Shown here piece after piece: positions 6,615 through 11,535 of a stretch of 11,535 nucleotides of DNA (position 1 is the first letter of the stretch; every line of letters starts with the position of its first letter). This DNA comes from DATAPE01 sp036265345 (lineage in GTDB: Bacteria; Actinomycetota; CADDZG01; WHSQ01), in the NCBI GenBank assembly GCA_036265345.1, contig DATAPE010000295.1, positions 1-11,535 of the forward strand, written 5' to 3'. The position numbers and the translations under genes are program-made. A model generated the notes under the pieces. It saw only the letters and a program-made list of their open reading frames with translations. It made no database searches and was not told where the DNA came from.

Positions 6615-6811
6615 TCGGGGATAGGGCCAGCCACCATCGTTCCCCCATTACCCGGTGAGATCTCGAAGCGGGCCACCTGGCCGCCCATCAACCTGTGCCG
6701 ACGCCCGAGGGAGATCGCGGCCCTGGGCTCGAGCCGCCTTGCGCATCAGCCGTCTCCTGTGCAGCTCTTGCGATCCGGGGCGATACAAAGGCGGCGCCTT
6801 GCTTACATGGT

Positions 6812-6843
6812 GACTTAGTTTTATATCTATTTATCGATTTATC
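6812..6843 (+). repeat. Octamer array, AT-rich (4 units)
   Basis: Four 8-base units in tandem: gacttagt (6812), tttatatc (6820), tatttatc (6828) and gatttatc (6836); the next bases, gat, continue the phase. The first matches gacttgtc closely and the last matches gatttgtc of the array at 7500. It is the most AT-rich spot in the window. Confidence 0.6.
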
Positions 6844-6854
6844 GATGCTGTTCC

Positions 6855-6892
6855 CCAGCTCCGAAAGCCCCTCCACCAGGGCTAACAGCTGG
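6855..6892. repeat. Stem-loop between two octamer arrays
   Basis: CCAGCT (6855-6860) pairs with AGCTGG (6887-6892), and inside it AGCCC (6866-6870) pairs with GGGCT (6879-6883) around an 8-base loop. The two stems are separated by a 5/3-base internal loop. It is placed between the octamer arrays at 6812 and 6897. No T run follows, so its role as a terminator is doubtful. Confidence 0.4.
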
Positions 6893-6896
6893 TGGC

Positions 6897-6952
6897 GACT
6901 AAGTGATAGGACTCCTAGTAGCTTTAGCCTCTTATCTACAAGTCGCTATGAA
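6897..6952 (+). repeat. Degenerate octamer array (about 7 units)
   Basis: Seven 8-base units in one phase, including gactaagt (6897), gctttagc (6921) and ctcttatc (6929). The piece 6930-6944 matches 1705-1719 with one difference. Read on the other strand it contains gacttgta followed by gata, as in the arrays at 1344 and 7508. It lies in the gene-poor stretch downstream of the ParA-partner gene. Confidence 0.5.
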
Positions 6953-7258
6953 TCGCTGGCCTCGAGGCCTGAACTCGGCTCTGAAACCCCTGACTTCGCG
7001 GCCCCCCCAGGGGTACTCGGAAGACCTAGGATGCCCACCGGACGGTTTCCTTCCGATACCCAGGATCCAGCCGAGTCGACCTGTGTGGGCGAGAGTGGCT
7101 GTGACCGTTGGTGTCTGGGGCCAGGACGATCAACCGTTTACTTTAGGGTTAATGTCAGGCTGCCACGAGGACGCGCTATCCAGGTCGTCGTCGGGGCATC
7201 TCGAGCGGATCGATCCTTCCCTCCGTCGGCCCGGGCTTGGTCGACAGGCTCCCGCCGG

Positions 7259-7621
7259 CTAGATCTGATCCGACAGGCGTCTCAGGAGGATCGAGTCTTC
7301 GGCGCGGGCGTCGAAGTCCTCCAGGACGTACGACAGGGCAGCTCGCACGATGCGACCTCTATCGGCGGCCACGCCATGCTCCGCGCGGAGCTTCAGACGG
7401 GCCCCGTCCAACGCCACCAGATCGCCCGGAGTGCAGTAGAAGGTGACCTTCTCTTCGTGCTTGGGGGCTTTGCGTTCCGGCGTTTCCGCAGGTGGAACGG
7501 GTTTAGCGACTTGTAGATTTGTCGCTTTGGAATCTTGTTGTCTGCTGGCGACGGGCTTCCGTTCGGAGCTCGTTCTCCGGAACAGCTCTTCAGCTCCCGG
7601 CAGACTGGCGCGTGGAGACAC
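7259..7621 (-). CDS. Small ribbon-helix-helix-like protein, probable ParA partner
   Basis: No family is recognised with certainty. The 120-residue product has a short conserved-looking N-terminus (SLPGAEELFRRT, 6-17), a polar, proline-rich linker (about 18-56) and a folded C-terminus. That C-terminus (EKVTFYCTPGDLVALDGARLKLRAEHG, then DRGRIVRAALSYVLEDF) reads as strand, helix, helix, the order of ribbon-helix-helix DNA-binding proteins. Such small proteins replace ParB in plasmid ParA systems (ParG, omega), where the N-terminus stimulates the ATPase. The GTG start at 7621 follows a full-length Shine-Dalgarno sequence inside parA, and the gene overlaps parA by 32 bases, so the two are co-translated. 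An octamer array (7500-7531) is read in frame as part of the linker (residues 31-41). ParA partnership is inferred from position and fold pattern. Confidence 0.8.
   Translation of the reverse strand: MSPRASLPGAEELFRRTSSERKPVASRQQDSKATNLQVAKPVPPAETPERKAPKHEEKVTFYCTPGDLVALDGARLKLRAEHGVAADRGRIVRAALSYVLEDFDARAEDSILLRRLSDQI
7500..7531 (+). repeat. Octamer array inside the ParA-partner gene
   Basis: Four units in phase: ggtttagc (7500), gacttgta (7508), gatttgtc (7516) and gctttgga (7524). The central part is also a 22-base inverted repeat with arms AGCGAC (7505-7510) and GTCGCT (7521-7526). It is translated on the minus strand as part of the linker, around KATNLQVAK, and is AT-richer than the rest of the gene. 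Confidence 0.6.
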
Positions 7622-8543
7622 GCTCCATCACCTCCTTGGCTAGGGCTCGATAGGACGCCGACCCGGGGGATGTCGGCGCGTAGGTCAGGATCGGCTCCCC
7701 CACTACCGGGGCTTCGGCAAAGCGGATGGTCTTGCGGACGGTGGTCTGAAACAAGCGGTTCCCGAACGCCTCGCGGACCCGCTCCAGCACCTCCCGGCTG
7801 TGAAGCGTGCGATTGTCGAACATGGTGGCCACGATCCCATCAACTTGAAGTCGAGGGTTGAGGCGCTCCTTGATCCTAGAGATGGAGTCCATGAGCAAGC
7901 CCATCCCGCGGAGCGCGTAGTACTCACATTCCAGCGGGATGATCACTCCGTCGGCGGAGGTCAACGCGTTGATCGTGAGCAGGCCCAGCGAGGGAGGACA
8001 GTCGATAAGGATGAAGTCGTAGTTGACCCTTAAAGGTGCCAGCGTGCGCATCAACGATTGCTCCCGGGCCACCTCCTGGACCAGCATCAGCTCGGCTGCC
8101 GCGAGGTCGATGTTCGAGGGCAGAAGCTCCAGGCCTTCGACGTGGGTCTTGAGGATGACGTCTTCCACGCGGCAGGAGCGATCGAGCAAAGCGTTGTAAA
8201 CGGATAGCTCGAGGCCGCTCGGTTCGATCCCGAGGCCCAGCGAACAGCCTCCCTGAGGATCGAAATCGACGAGGAGAACCTTCTGGCCCCGTTCGGCGAG
8301 GGCGGCCCCCAGGTTGATAGCGGTCGTGGTCTTACCCACGCCTCCCTTCTGATTCGCGAGAGCCATCACGCGAGCGCTTCGGGTCCGGCCCTCGAAGGCG
8401 GCCTCTCCCGACCTCTCCCCGTTCGTTGACGTGGGCGGGGTGGAGACGGGCGGCCCTGGATCGGTCAGGATCGCGGCCTCTCGACCCGGATCCCCGGAGC
8501 CTGAGGGAGGGCTGAGGTTCACGCCGTCGGTGTCGTCGTCCAT
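7590..8543 (-). CDS. parA: ParA/Soj-family chromosome-partitioning ATPase
   Basis: A deviant Walker-A ATPase that binds DNA non-specifically and drives segregation when stimulated by a DNA-bound partner. The 317-residue product has a disordered, Pro/Ser/Gly-rich N-terminus (1-57), then ALANQKGGVGKTTTAINLG with signature lysine 66 and P-loop at 66-73, VDFDPQGG (92-99), and the Walker-B-like LIDCPPSLGLLTINAL (179-194). The ATG start at 8543 is preceded by aggaggt. No parB follows; instead the small ribbon-helix-helix-like gene overlaps its 3' end. An octamer array lies 28 bases upstream of the start. The nearby scpA/scpB and xerD fit a chromosome-handling cluster. It may be a second, orphan ParA rather than the oriC-linked one. 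No parS site was seen. Confidence 0.94.
   Translation of the reverse strand: MDDDTDGVNLSPPSGSGDPGREAAILTDPGPPVSTPPTSTNGERSGEAAFEGRTRSARVMALANQKGGVGKTTTAINLGAALAERGQKVLLVDFDPQGGCSLGLGIEPSGLELSVYNALLDRSCRVEDVILKTHVEGLELLPSNIDLAAAELMLVQEVAREQSLMRTLAPLRVNYDFILIDCPPSLGLLTINALTSADGVIIPLECEYYALRGMGLLMDSISRIKERLNPRLQVDGIVATMFDNRTLHSREVLERVREAFGNRLFQTTVRKTIRFAEAPVVGEPILTYAPTSPGSASYRALAKEVMERVSTRQSAGS
7627..7637 (-). promoter_or_regulatory. Full-length Shine-Dalgarno sequence inside parA
   Basis: On the minus strand aaggaggtgat, the exact complement of the typical 16S rRNA 3' end, lies 5 bases before the GTG of the ribbon-helix-helix-like gene. It is read as KEVM in the parA frame, so a parA codon stretch also acts as a strong translation signal. 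It decides the GTG start at 7621. Confidence 0.8.
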
Positions 8544-8570
8544 GCCACCTCCTGGGCTTGGCTCAAAGGA

Positions 8571-8594
8571 AACTTGTCGATAAATGCACTTGTG
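8571..8594 (+). repeat. Octamer array upstream of parA
   Basis: Three units in phase: aacttgtc (8571), gataaatg (8579) and cacttgtg (8587). It sits 28 bases upstream of the parA start, in the 219-base gap between the zinc-finger gene and parA, where a parA promoter or leader would be. The remaining gap also has a short hairpin (CGCTCT 8619-8624 with AGAGCG 8630-8635) without a T run. Confidence 0.5.
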
Positions 8595-8762
8595 GGCCGC
8601 ACAGTAACGGAACCAGGCCGCTCTCGTCTAGAGCGCGTGAAGGACTCGGCGCCAAACTCTCCCGTAGCGACTCAGAAACTCCGCCGAGGCCTCTCCTCAT
8701 GCGCCTGTGACGGTGCCTCTCATCCCGACGGGTTAGCCGGGAGACAGACGCCGGCCGGCGGG

Positions 8763-9113
8763 CTAGAGGATGCGGGTCAGAGAGTCTGCGGCTGCCTGCT
8801 TGCACTCCACGCAGAGGGTGGTCGTGGGCACGGCATCGAGACGTTCCGCGGGGATCTCCGCCCCGCAGCTCTGACACCGGCCGTAGGTGCCGTTGTCGAT
8901 GCGGGCGAGGGCCGCCACGATCTCCTTGTGGAGGCTCAGGTGTTGCTCCTCCACCGCGATGATCTCGGAACGCTCCGCGGTCGCCTGGGCAGAGTCGGCG
9001 AAACCTTCGTCGACGTCTACGACCCTCAATCCTTGCGCCGCGAGCTGGTGCTCGAGCGATACCCGTTCGTCCTCCAGGTGCGCCCGTATCTCCTTCAATC
9101 TCGCAGTGTCCAT
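8763..9113 (-). CDS. DksA/TraR-family C4 zinc-finger protein
   Basis: Members bind RNA polymerase through its secondary channel and alter initiation. The 116-residue product has an N-terminal coiled-coil region (about 1-72) and a C-terminal C4 finger with Cys80/Cys83 and Cys101/Cys104 (CQSC and CVEC). At the putative tip it reads DEGFADSAQA: the D-x-A part (Asp40) is present, but the first aspartate of the DxxDxA motif of E. coli DksA is not at the expected place. The function may therefore differ from classical DksA. The ATG start at 9113 is preceded by agggggg at 7-9 bases. It is co-directional with xerD, 33 bases away, and followed by a 219-base gap before parA. Such proteins are common in Actinobacteria with little known about their role. 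Confidence 0.9.
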   Translation of the reverse strand: MDTARLKEIRAHLEDERVSLEHQLAAQGLRVVDVDEGFADSAQATAERSEIIAVEEQHLSLHKEIVAALARIDNGTYGRCQSCGAEIPAERLDAVPTTTLCVECKQAAADSLTRIL

Positions 9114-9146
9114 GTGTTGATTCCCCCTGACGGCCCCCGGGTTTGG

Positions 9147-10145
9147 CTATCCCTGCGCCCGTGGGTGCGAGGTGTCGTAGACCTCGCGGAGCCGGCTGTC
9201 GCTTACCAGCGTATACACCTGTGTGGTGGTCAGGCTCGCGTGGCCCAGAAGCTCCTGCACCACCCGGATGTCTGCTCCCCCATCCAGCATGTGGGTGGCG
9301 AAGGAATGGCGCAGGGTGTGGGGGGATACGTCGCCGTCGAGCCCCACCGCCTCGGCCCTGCCCTTGAGGACCTTCCAGCAGCCCTGGCGGCTCAATCGCC
9401 GGCCCCGGGCGTTGAGGAACAAGGCCCCCCTCGAGCTAACGGCGAGACTTCGCCGGACGAGCTCTGGGCGGCTGGCTCCCAGGTAGGCGCTCACAGCGGT
9501 CCTGGCCGCTCTCCCCAGCGGCACCTGGCGCGACTTGCTCCCCTTGCCCTTGACCACCAGCACGAGGCCCCGGGTGAGGTCCACGTCGTCCACATCCAGA
9601 GACACCAGCTCCGAGATGCGCAGCCCCGCCCCGTAGAGGGTTTCGAGGATGGCTCGATCCCGGCGCCCCAGAAGGTCGGCCGGCGGCGATTCGAGGAGAC
9701 GCTCGATCTCAACCAACGGGATAGCTTTGGGCAGCGACCGGCCCTGGCGAGGGACGCCCACCGTGACGGTGGGATCGGCATCGAGCTCGCCCTCCTGGGC
9801 CAGGAATCTATAGAAAGAACGGACCGAGACCAGCATCCGCCCCACCGTCGACGCCTTGTACTTCTTGGCCGCAGGGGCTCGTCCGCCGCGCAACCGTTCC
9901 AGGTACTCGGTGACGTCATGGGGGCCGGCGGCGGCAGGATCGAGCTTCTTCAGATCGCAGAACCTCCGCCACATGGCGAGGTCGCGCCGATACGCCTCCA
10001 CGGTGTTGCCGGACAGCCCGCGTTCGAACTGAGCGTGAGACAGGAACTCGTCGACCCACCGGTCGAAATTGCGGGCGGGAACCGTCTTAGAGGATGTCGT
10101 CGAGCGCGACCGATCCAAGGCCGTGCGCTTCTGCAACCGGGGCAT
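9147..10145 (-). CDS. xerD: Tyrosine recombinase XerD (start uncertain)
   Basis: Site-specific recombinase that resolves chromosome dimers at dif. It has an N-terminal SAM-like domain (WVDEFLSHAQFERGLSGNTVEAYRRDL) and the full catalytic set: Arg in GAGLRISE, Lys in GKGSK, His and Arg in SPHTLRHSF, His in LLGHASLTTTQVY and the nucleophile Tyr in the same motif. Numbered from the chosen start these are about R176, K201-204, H276, R279, H302 and Y311. The frame opens at 10208, but ald ends at 10087. The chosen ATG (10145) gives 332 residues and a 59-base overlap with ald. TTG at 10118 (323 residues, with agaag upstream) is a fair alternative. XerC/XerD cannot be told apart by sequence alone; the context matches actinobacterial xerD. 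No dif site is seen. Confidence 0.93.
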   Translation of the reverse strand: MPRLQKRTALDRSRSTTSSKTVPARNFDRWVDEFLSHAQFERGLSGNTVEAYRRDLAMWRRFCDLKKLDPAAAGPHDVTEYLERLRGGRAPAAKKYKASTVGRMLVSVRSFYRFLAQEGELDADPTVTVGVPRQGRSLPKAIPLVEIERLLESPPADLLGRRDRAILETLYGAGLRISELVSLDVDDVDLTRGLVLVVKGKGSKSRQVPLGRAARTAVSAYLGASRPELVRRSLAVSSRGALFLNARGRRLSRQGCWKVLKGRAEAVGLDGDVSPHTLRHSFATHMLDGGADIRVVQELLGHASLTTTQVYTLVSDSRLREVYDTSHPRAQG

Positions 10146-11199
10146 AGACGACCGTGCCCTTGTAAACATTGACCCCTTTGGCGAGAGCGGGATCGTCGCG
10201 GACTGCACCCTCGAAGCCGTGCTGGGCCAACGCCATCACGTAGGGGAGAGTGGCATTGGTCAACGCATACGTCGAGGTATGCGGGACCGCTCCCGGCATG
10301 TTCCCCACGCAGTAGTGCACGACGTCGTGAACGATGTAGGTGGGGTCGGAGTGGGTAGTCATGTGCGACGTGGCGAAACATCCCCCCTGGTCGATGGAGA
10401 TGTCGACCACGACAGCCCCCGGGCGCATCTGCTTGATGGTTTGCTCGTCGACCAACCTGGGTGCCTTGGCCCCCGGGATGAGCACCGCACCGATCACCAG
10501 GTCCGCCGAGATCACGGTTTCCTCAACCGACAGCCGGTTGGACGCGAGGGTGAGGATCTTGCCCTGATGGATCCGATCGATGTCCCGAAGCTTGTTGATG
10601 TTCTTGTCCAGGACGATGACTTCTGCTTCCATGCCCTGGGCTATCCACGCAGCGTTCATCCCCGCCATCCCGGCGCCCAGGACCACTACCCGCCCCGGCC
10701 GTACCCCCGAGACCCCTCCCAGCAGCACTCCTCGGCCGCCGTGCTCCCGCTGGAGATGAACGGCTCCGGCCTGGGGAGCCATCCGTCCGGCCACCTCGCT
10801 CATCGGCGCCAGCAATGGGAGCGACCCGTCCGTCATCTCGACGGTCTCGTACGCCACCGCTGTCGTGCCCGAGTCGATCAACGCATCGGTCACCGGGCGG
10901 CTGGCGGCCAGGTGCAGGTAGGTGAAGAGCAGAAGGCCGTCGCGCAGCCTGTGGAATTCCTCCTCGATGGGCTCCTTGACCTTCAGAACCATATCGGAGG
11001 TCTCGAACAGCACATCGGCGTCGGGAACGATCGAAGCGCCGGCGCGCTCGAAGTCAGAGTCGGCGATGCTCGAGCCGCGCCCGGCCCCCTTCTCGATCAC
11101 CACTTCGTGCCCTTGCACCACGAGCTCGCGAACCCCCGCCGGGGTGATCGCCACCCGGTATTCGTTGTCCTTCAGCTCGCGCGGAGCTCCTACTCTCAC
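10087..11199 (-). CDS. ald: Alanine dehydrogenase (NAD-dependent)
   Basis: Reversibly converts L-alanine to pyruvate and ammonia with NAD. The 370-residue length is standard. The family opening MRVGAPRELKDNEYRVAITP is present, with Lys75 (VLKVKEP) and His96 (TYLHLAA) for pyruvate binding and catalysis, the Rossmann motif VLGAGMAG (173-180) and Asp270 in SIDQGGCF. The start is GTG at 11199; no Shine-Dalgarno is visible, but a TANNNT box 7 bases upstream suggests a leaderless transcript. Its 3' end overlaps the likely xerD start, so xerD is probably carried on the ald transcript. Ald is not part of this cluster in mycobacteria, so its place between pyrG and xerD is lineage-specific. Confidence 0.96.
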   Translation of the reverse strand: MRVGAPRELKDNEYRVAITPAGVRELVVQGHEVVIEKGAGRGSSIADSDFERAGASIVPDADVLFETSDMVLKVKEPIEEEFHRLRDGLLLFTYLHLAASRPVTDALIDSGTTAVAYETVEMTDGSLPLLAPMSEVAGRMAPQAGAVHLQREHGGRGVLLGGVSGVRPGRVVVLGAGMAGMNAAWIAQGMEAEVIVLDKNINKLRDIDRIHQGKILTLASNRLSVEETVISADLVIGAVLIPGAKAPRLVDEQTIKQMRPGAVVVDISIDQGGCFATSHMTTHSDPTYIVHDVVHYCVGNMPGAVPHTSTYALTNATLPYVMALAQHGFEGAVRDDPALAKGVNVYKGTVVYAPVAEAHGLGSVALDDIL

Positions 11200-11206
11200 A
11201 GGCCGA

Positions 11207-11212
11207 ACCCTA
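11207..11212 (-). promoter_or_regulatory. Candidate -10 box for leaderless ald
   Basis: On the minus strand tagggt (TANNNT) is separated by 7 bases from the GTG of ald, so transcription could begin at the start codon. The 56-base gap after pyrG contains no obvious Shine-Dalgarno sequence or clear -35 hexamer. Speculative. Confidence 0.35.
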
Positions 11213-11255
11213 CCCGCGGGCGGTCACCACCGGACTCGCGCCTCCGGCAAGAGGT

Positions 11256-11535
11256 TCAGGTGGCGGATGAGCTGCTATGCGAGGTGCTCACCGGCTCCGC
11301 ATCGCCGAGTGCCGGGGTTTCCCGGCGACGGGTGGCGATGGCCGCCCCCACGAAGTCTCTGAACAACGGATGTGCCCGGTCGGGCCGGCTCTTGAATTCC
11401 GGGTGGAACTGACTGGCCACGAACCAGGGGTGGTCACGCAGCTCGATGATCTCCACCAAGGTTCCGTTAGGAGACTCACCGGAGCACACGAACCCGGCGT
11501 CTTCGAGCTTGCGCCGGAACCGCGGATTGACCTCG
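11256..11535 (-). CDS. pyrG: CTP synthase (C-terminal end, cut by window edge)
   Basis: Makes CTP from UTP, ATP and glutamine. About 92 residues of the C-terminal glutamine amidotransferase domain are visible, read in frame from the right edge: EVNPRFRRKLEDAGFVCSG, then LVEIIELRDHPWFVASQFHPEFKSRP with the His and Glu of the Cys-His-Glu triad in FHPEF, and HPLFRDFVGAA. A short polar tail ends at a TGA (11256-11258). The catalytic cysteine and the synthase domain lie outside the window. pyrG upstream of xerD and parA fits actinobacterial gene order. Confidence 0.96.
   Translation of the reverse strand, partial: EVNPRFRRKLEDAGFVCSGESPNGTLVEIIELRDHPWFVASQFHPEFKSRPDRAHPLFRDFVGAAIATRRRETPALGDAEPVSTSHSSSSAT

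Larger units (their letters stand above)
6573..7258. other. Gene-poor stretch between the M50 gene and the ParA-partner gene
   Basis: About 690 bases between two convergent genes (M50 on plus, the ribbon-helix-helix-like gene on minus). No frame in it resembles a known protein. It holds an inverted repeat just after the protease (6588-6614), two octamer-periodic AT-rich islands (6812-6843 and 6897-6952) separated by a stem-loop (6855-6892), and a smaller AT-rich patch near 7136-7155 (gtttactttagggttaatg). No tRNA-like structure was found. From about 6620 to 6800 and 6960 to 7130 nothing stands out. Confidence 0.6.

Noticed and set aside
1705..6944. DnaA boxes / replication origin (ttatctaca at 1707 and 6932)
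   Set aside because: Each differs from TTATCCACA at one base, there are only two copies 5 kb apart, and both are explained as part of octamer arrays. No dnaA or dnaN gene is near.
8574..10172. 532-codon open frame on the plus strand
   Set aside because: It is antisense to xerD and the zinc-finger gene, both unmistakable by motif, and its translation resembles no protein. It is a high-GC shadow frame.
10069..11412. 447-codon open frame on the plus strand
   Set aside because: It lies opposite ald and the pyrG end, and has no recognisable domain. It is a shadow of the coding strand.

Overview
The window is GC-rich bacterial DNA, most likely from an actinobacterium and perhaps a deep-branching, Acidimicrobiia-like lineage. 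That placement is inferred from four things: high G+C; many GTG starts; possible leaderless genes; and the minus-strand order pyrG, ald, xerD, dksA/traR-like, parA, trpS, scpA, scpB, rluB, cmk, der. Mycobacteria and other Actinobacteria have a similar pyrG-xerD-parA-scpA-scpB-rluB-cmk-der block. No rRNA, tRNA, transposase, CRISPR array or phage gene was seen.

Layout, in minus-strand transcription order from the right edge. The 3' end of pyrG (CTP synthase) enters the window, followed by alanine dehydrogenase (ald). A tyrosine recombinase (xerD) comes next, its start overlapping the end of ald. Then come a small C4 zinc-finger protein of the DksA/TraR family, a ParA ATPase and, overlapping the end of parA, a 120-residue protein with a ribbon-helix-helix-like C-terminus. 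About 690 bases without a gene follow. The one plus-strand gene, an M50 site-2-type membrane protease, is head-to-head with trpS. After trpS come scpA and scpB (overlapping by 4 nt) and rluB. A gene-poor stretch of about 1.37 kb separates rluB from cmk and der (overlapping by 4 nt), and der runs off the left edge.

The common themes are chromosome handling (XerD resolution, a ParA with a small DNA-binding partner, the ScpAB condensin subunits), ribosome and RNA maturation (RluB, Der, TrpS) and nucleotide supply (PyrG, Cmk). Each gene is an ordinary family member. The least ordinary gene-level points are an apparent CTG start for trpS and a ParA paired with a ribbon-helix-helix-like protein rather than ParB.

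The most unusual signal is non-coding. Short arrays with an 8-base period, loosely matching GAYTTRTC (best copy gacttgtc twice in tandem), recur at gene borders. They stand out as AT-richer islands, and one lies in frame inside the ribbon-helix-helix gene. Several surround the parA/partner pair, so they could be either a dispersed octamer repeat family of this genome or binding arrays for the ParA partner. The sequence alone cannot decide between these.
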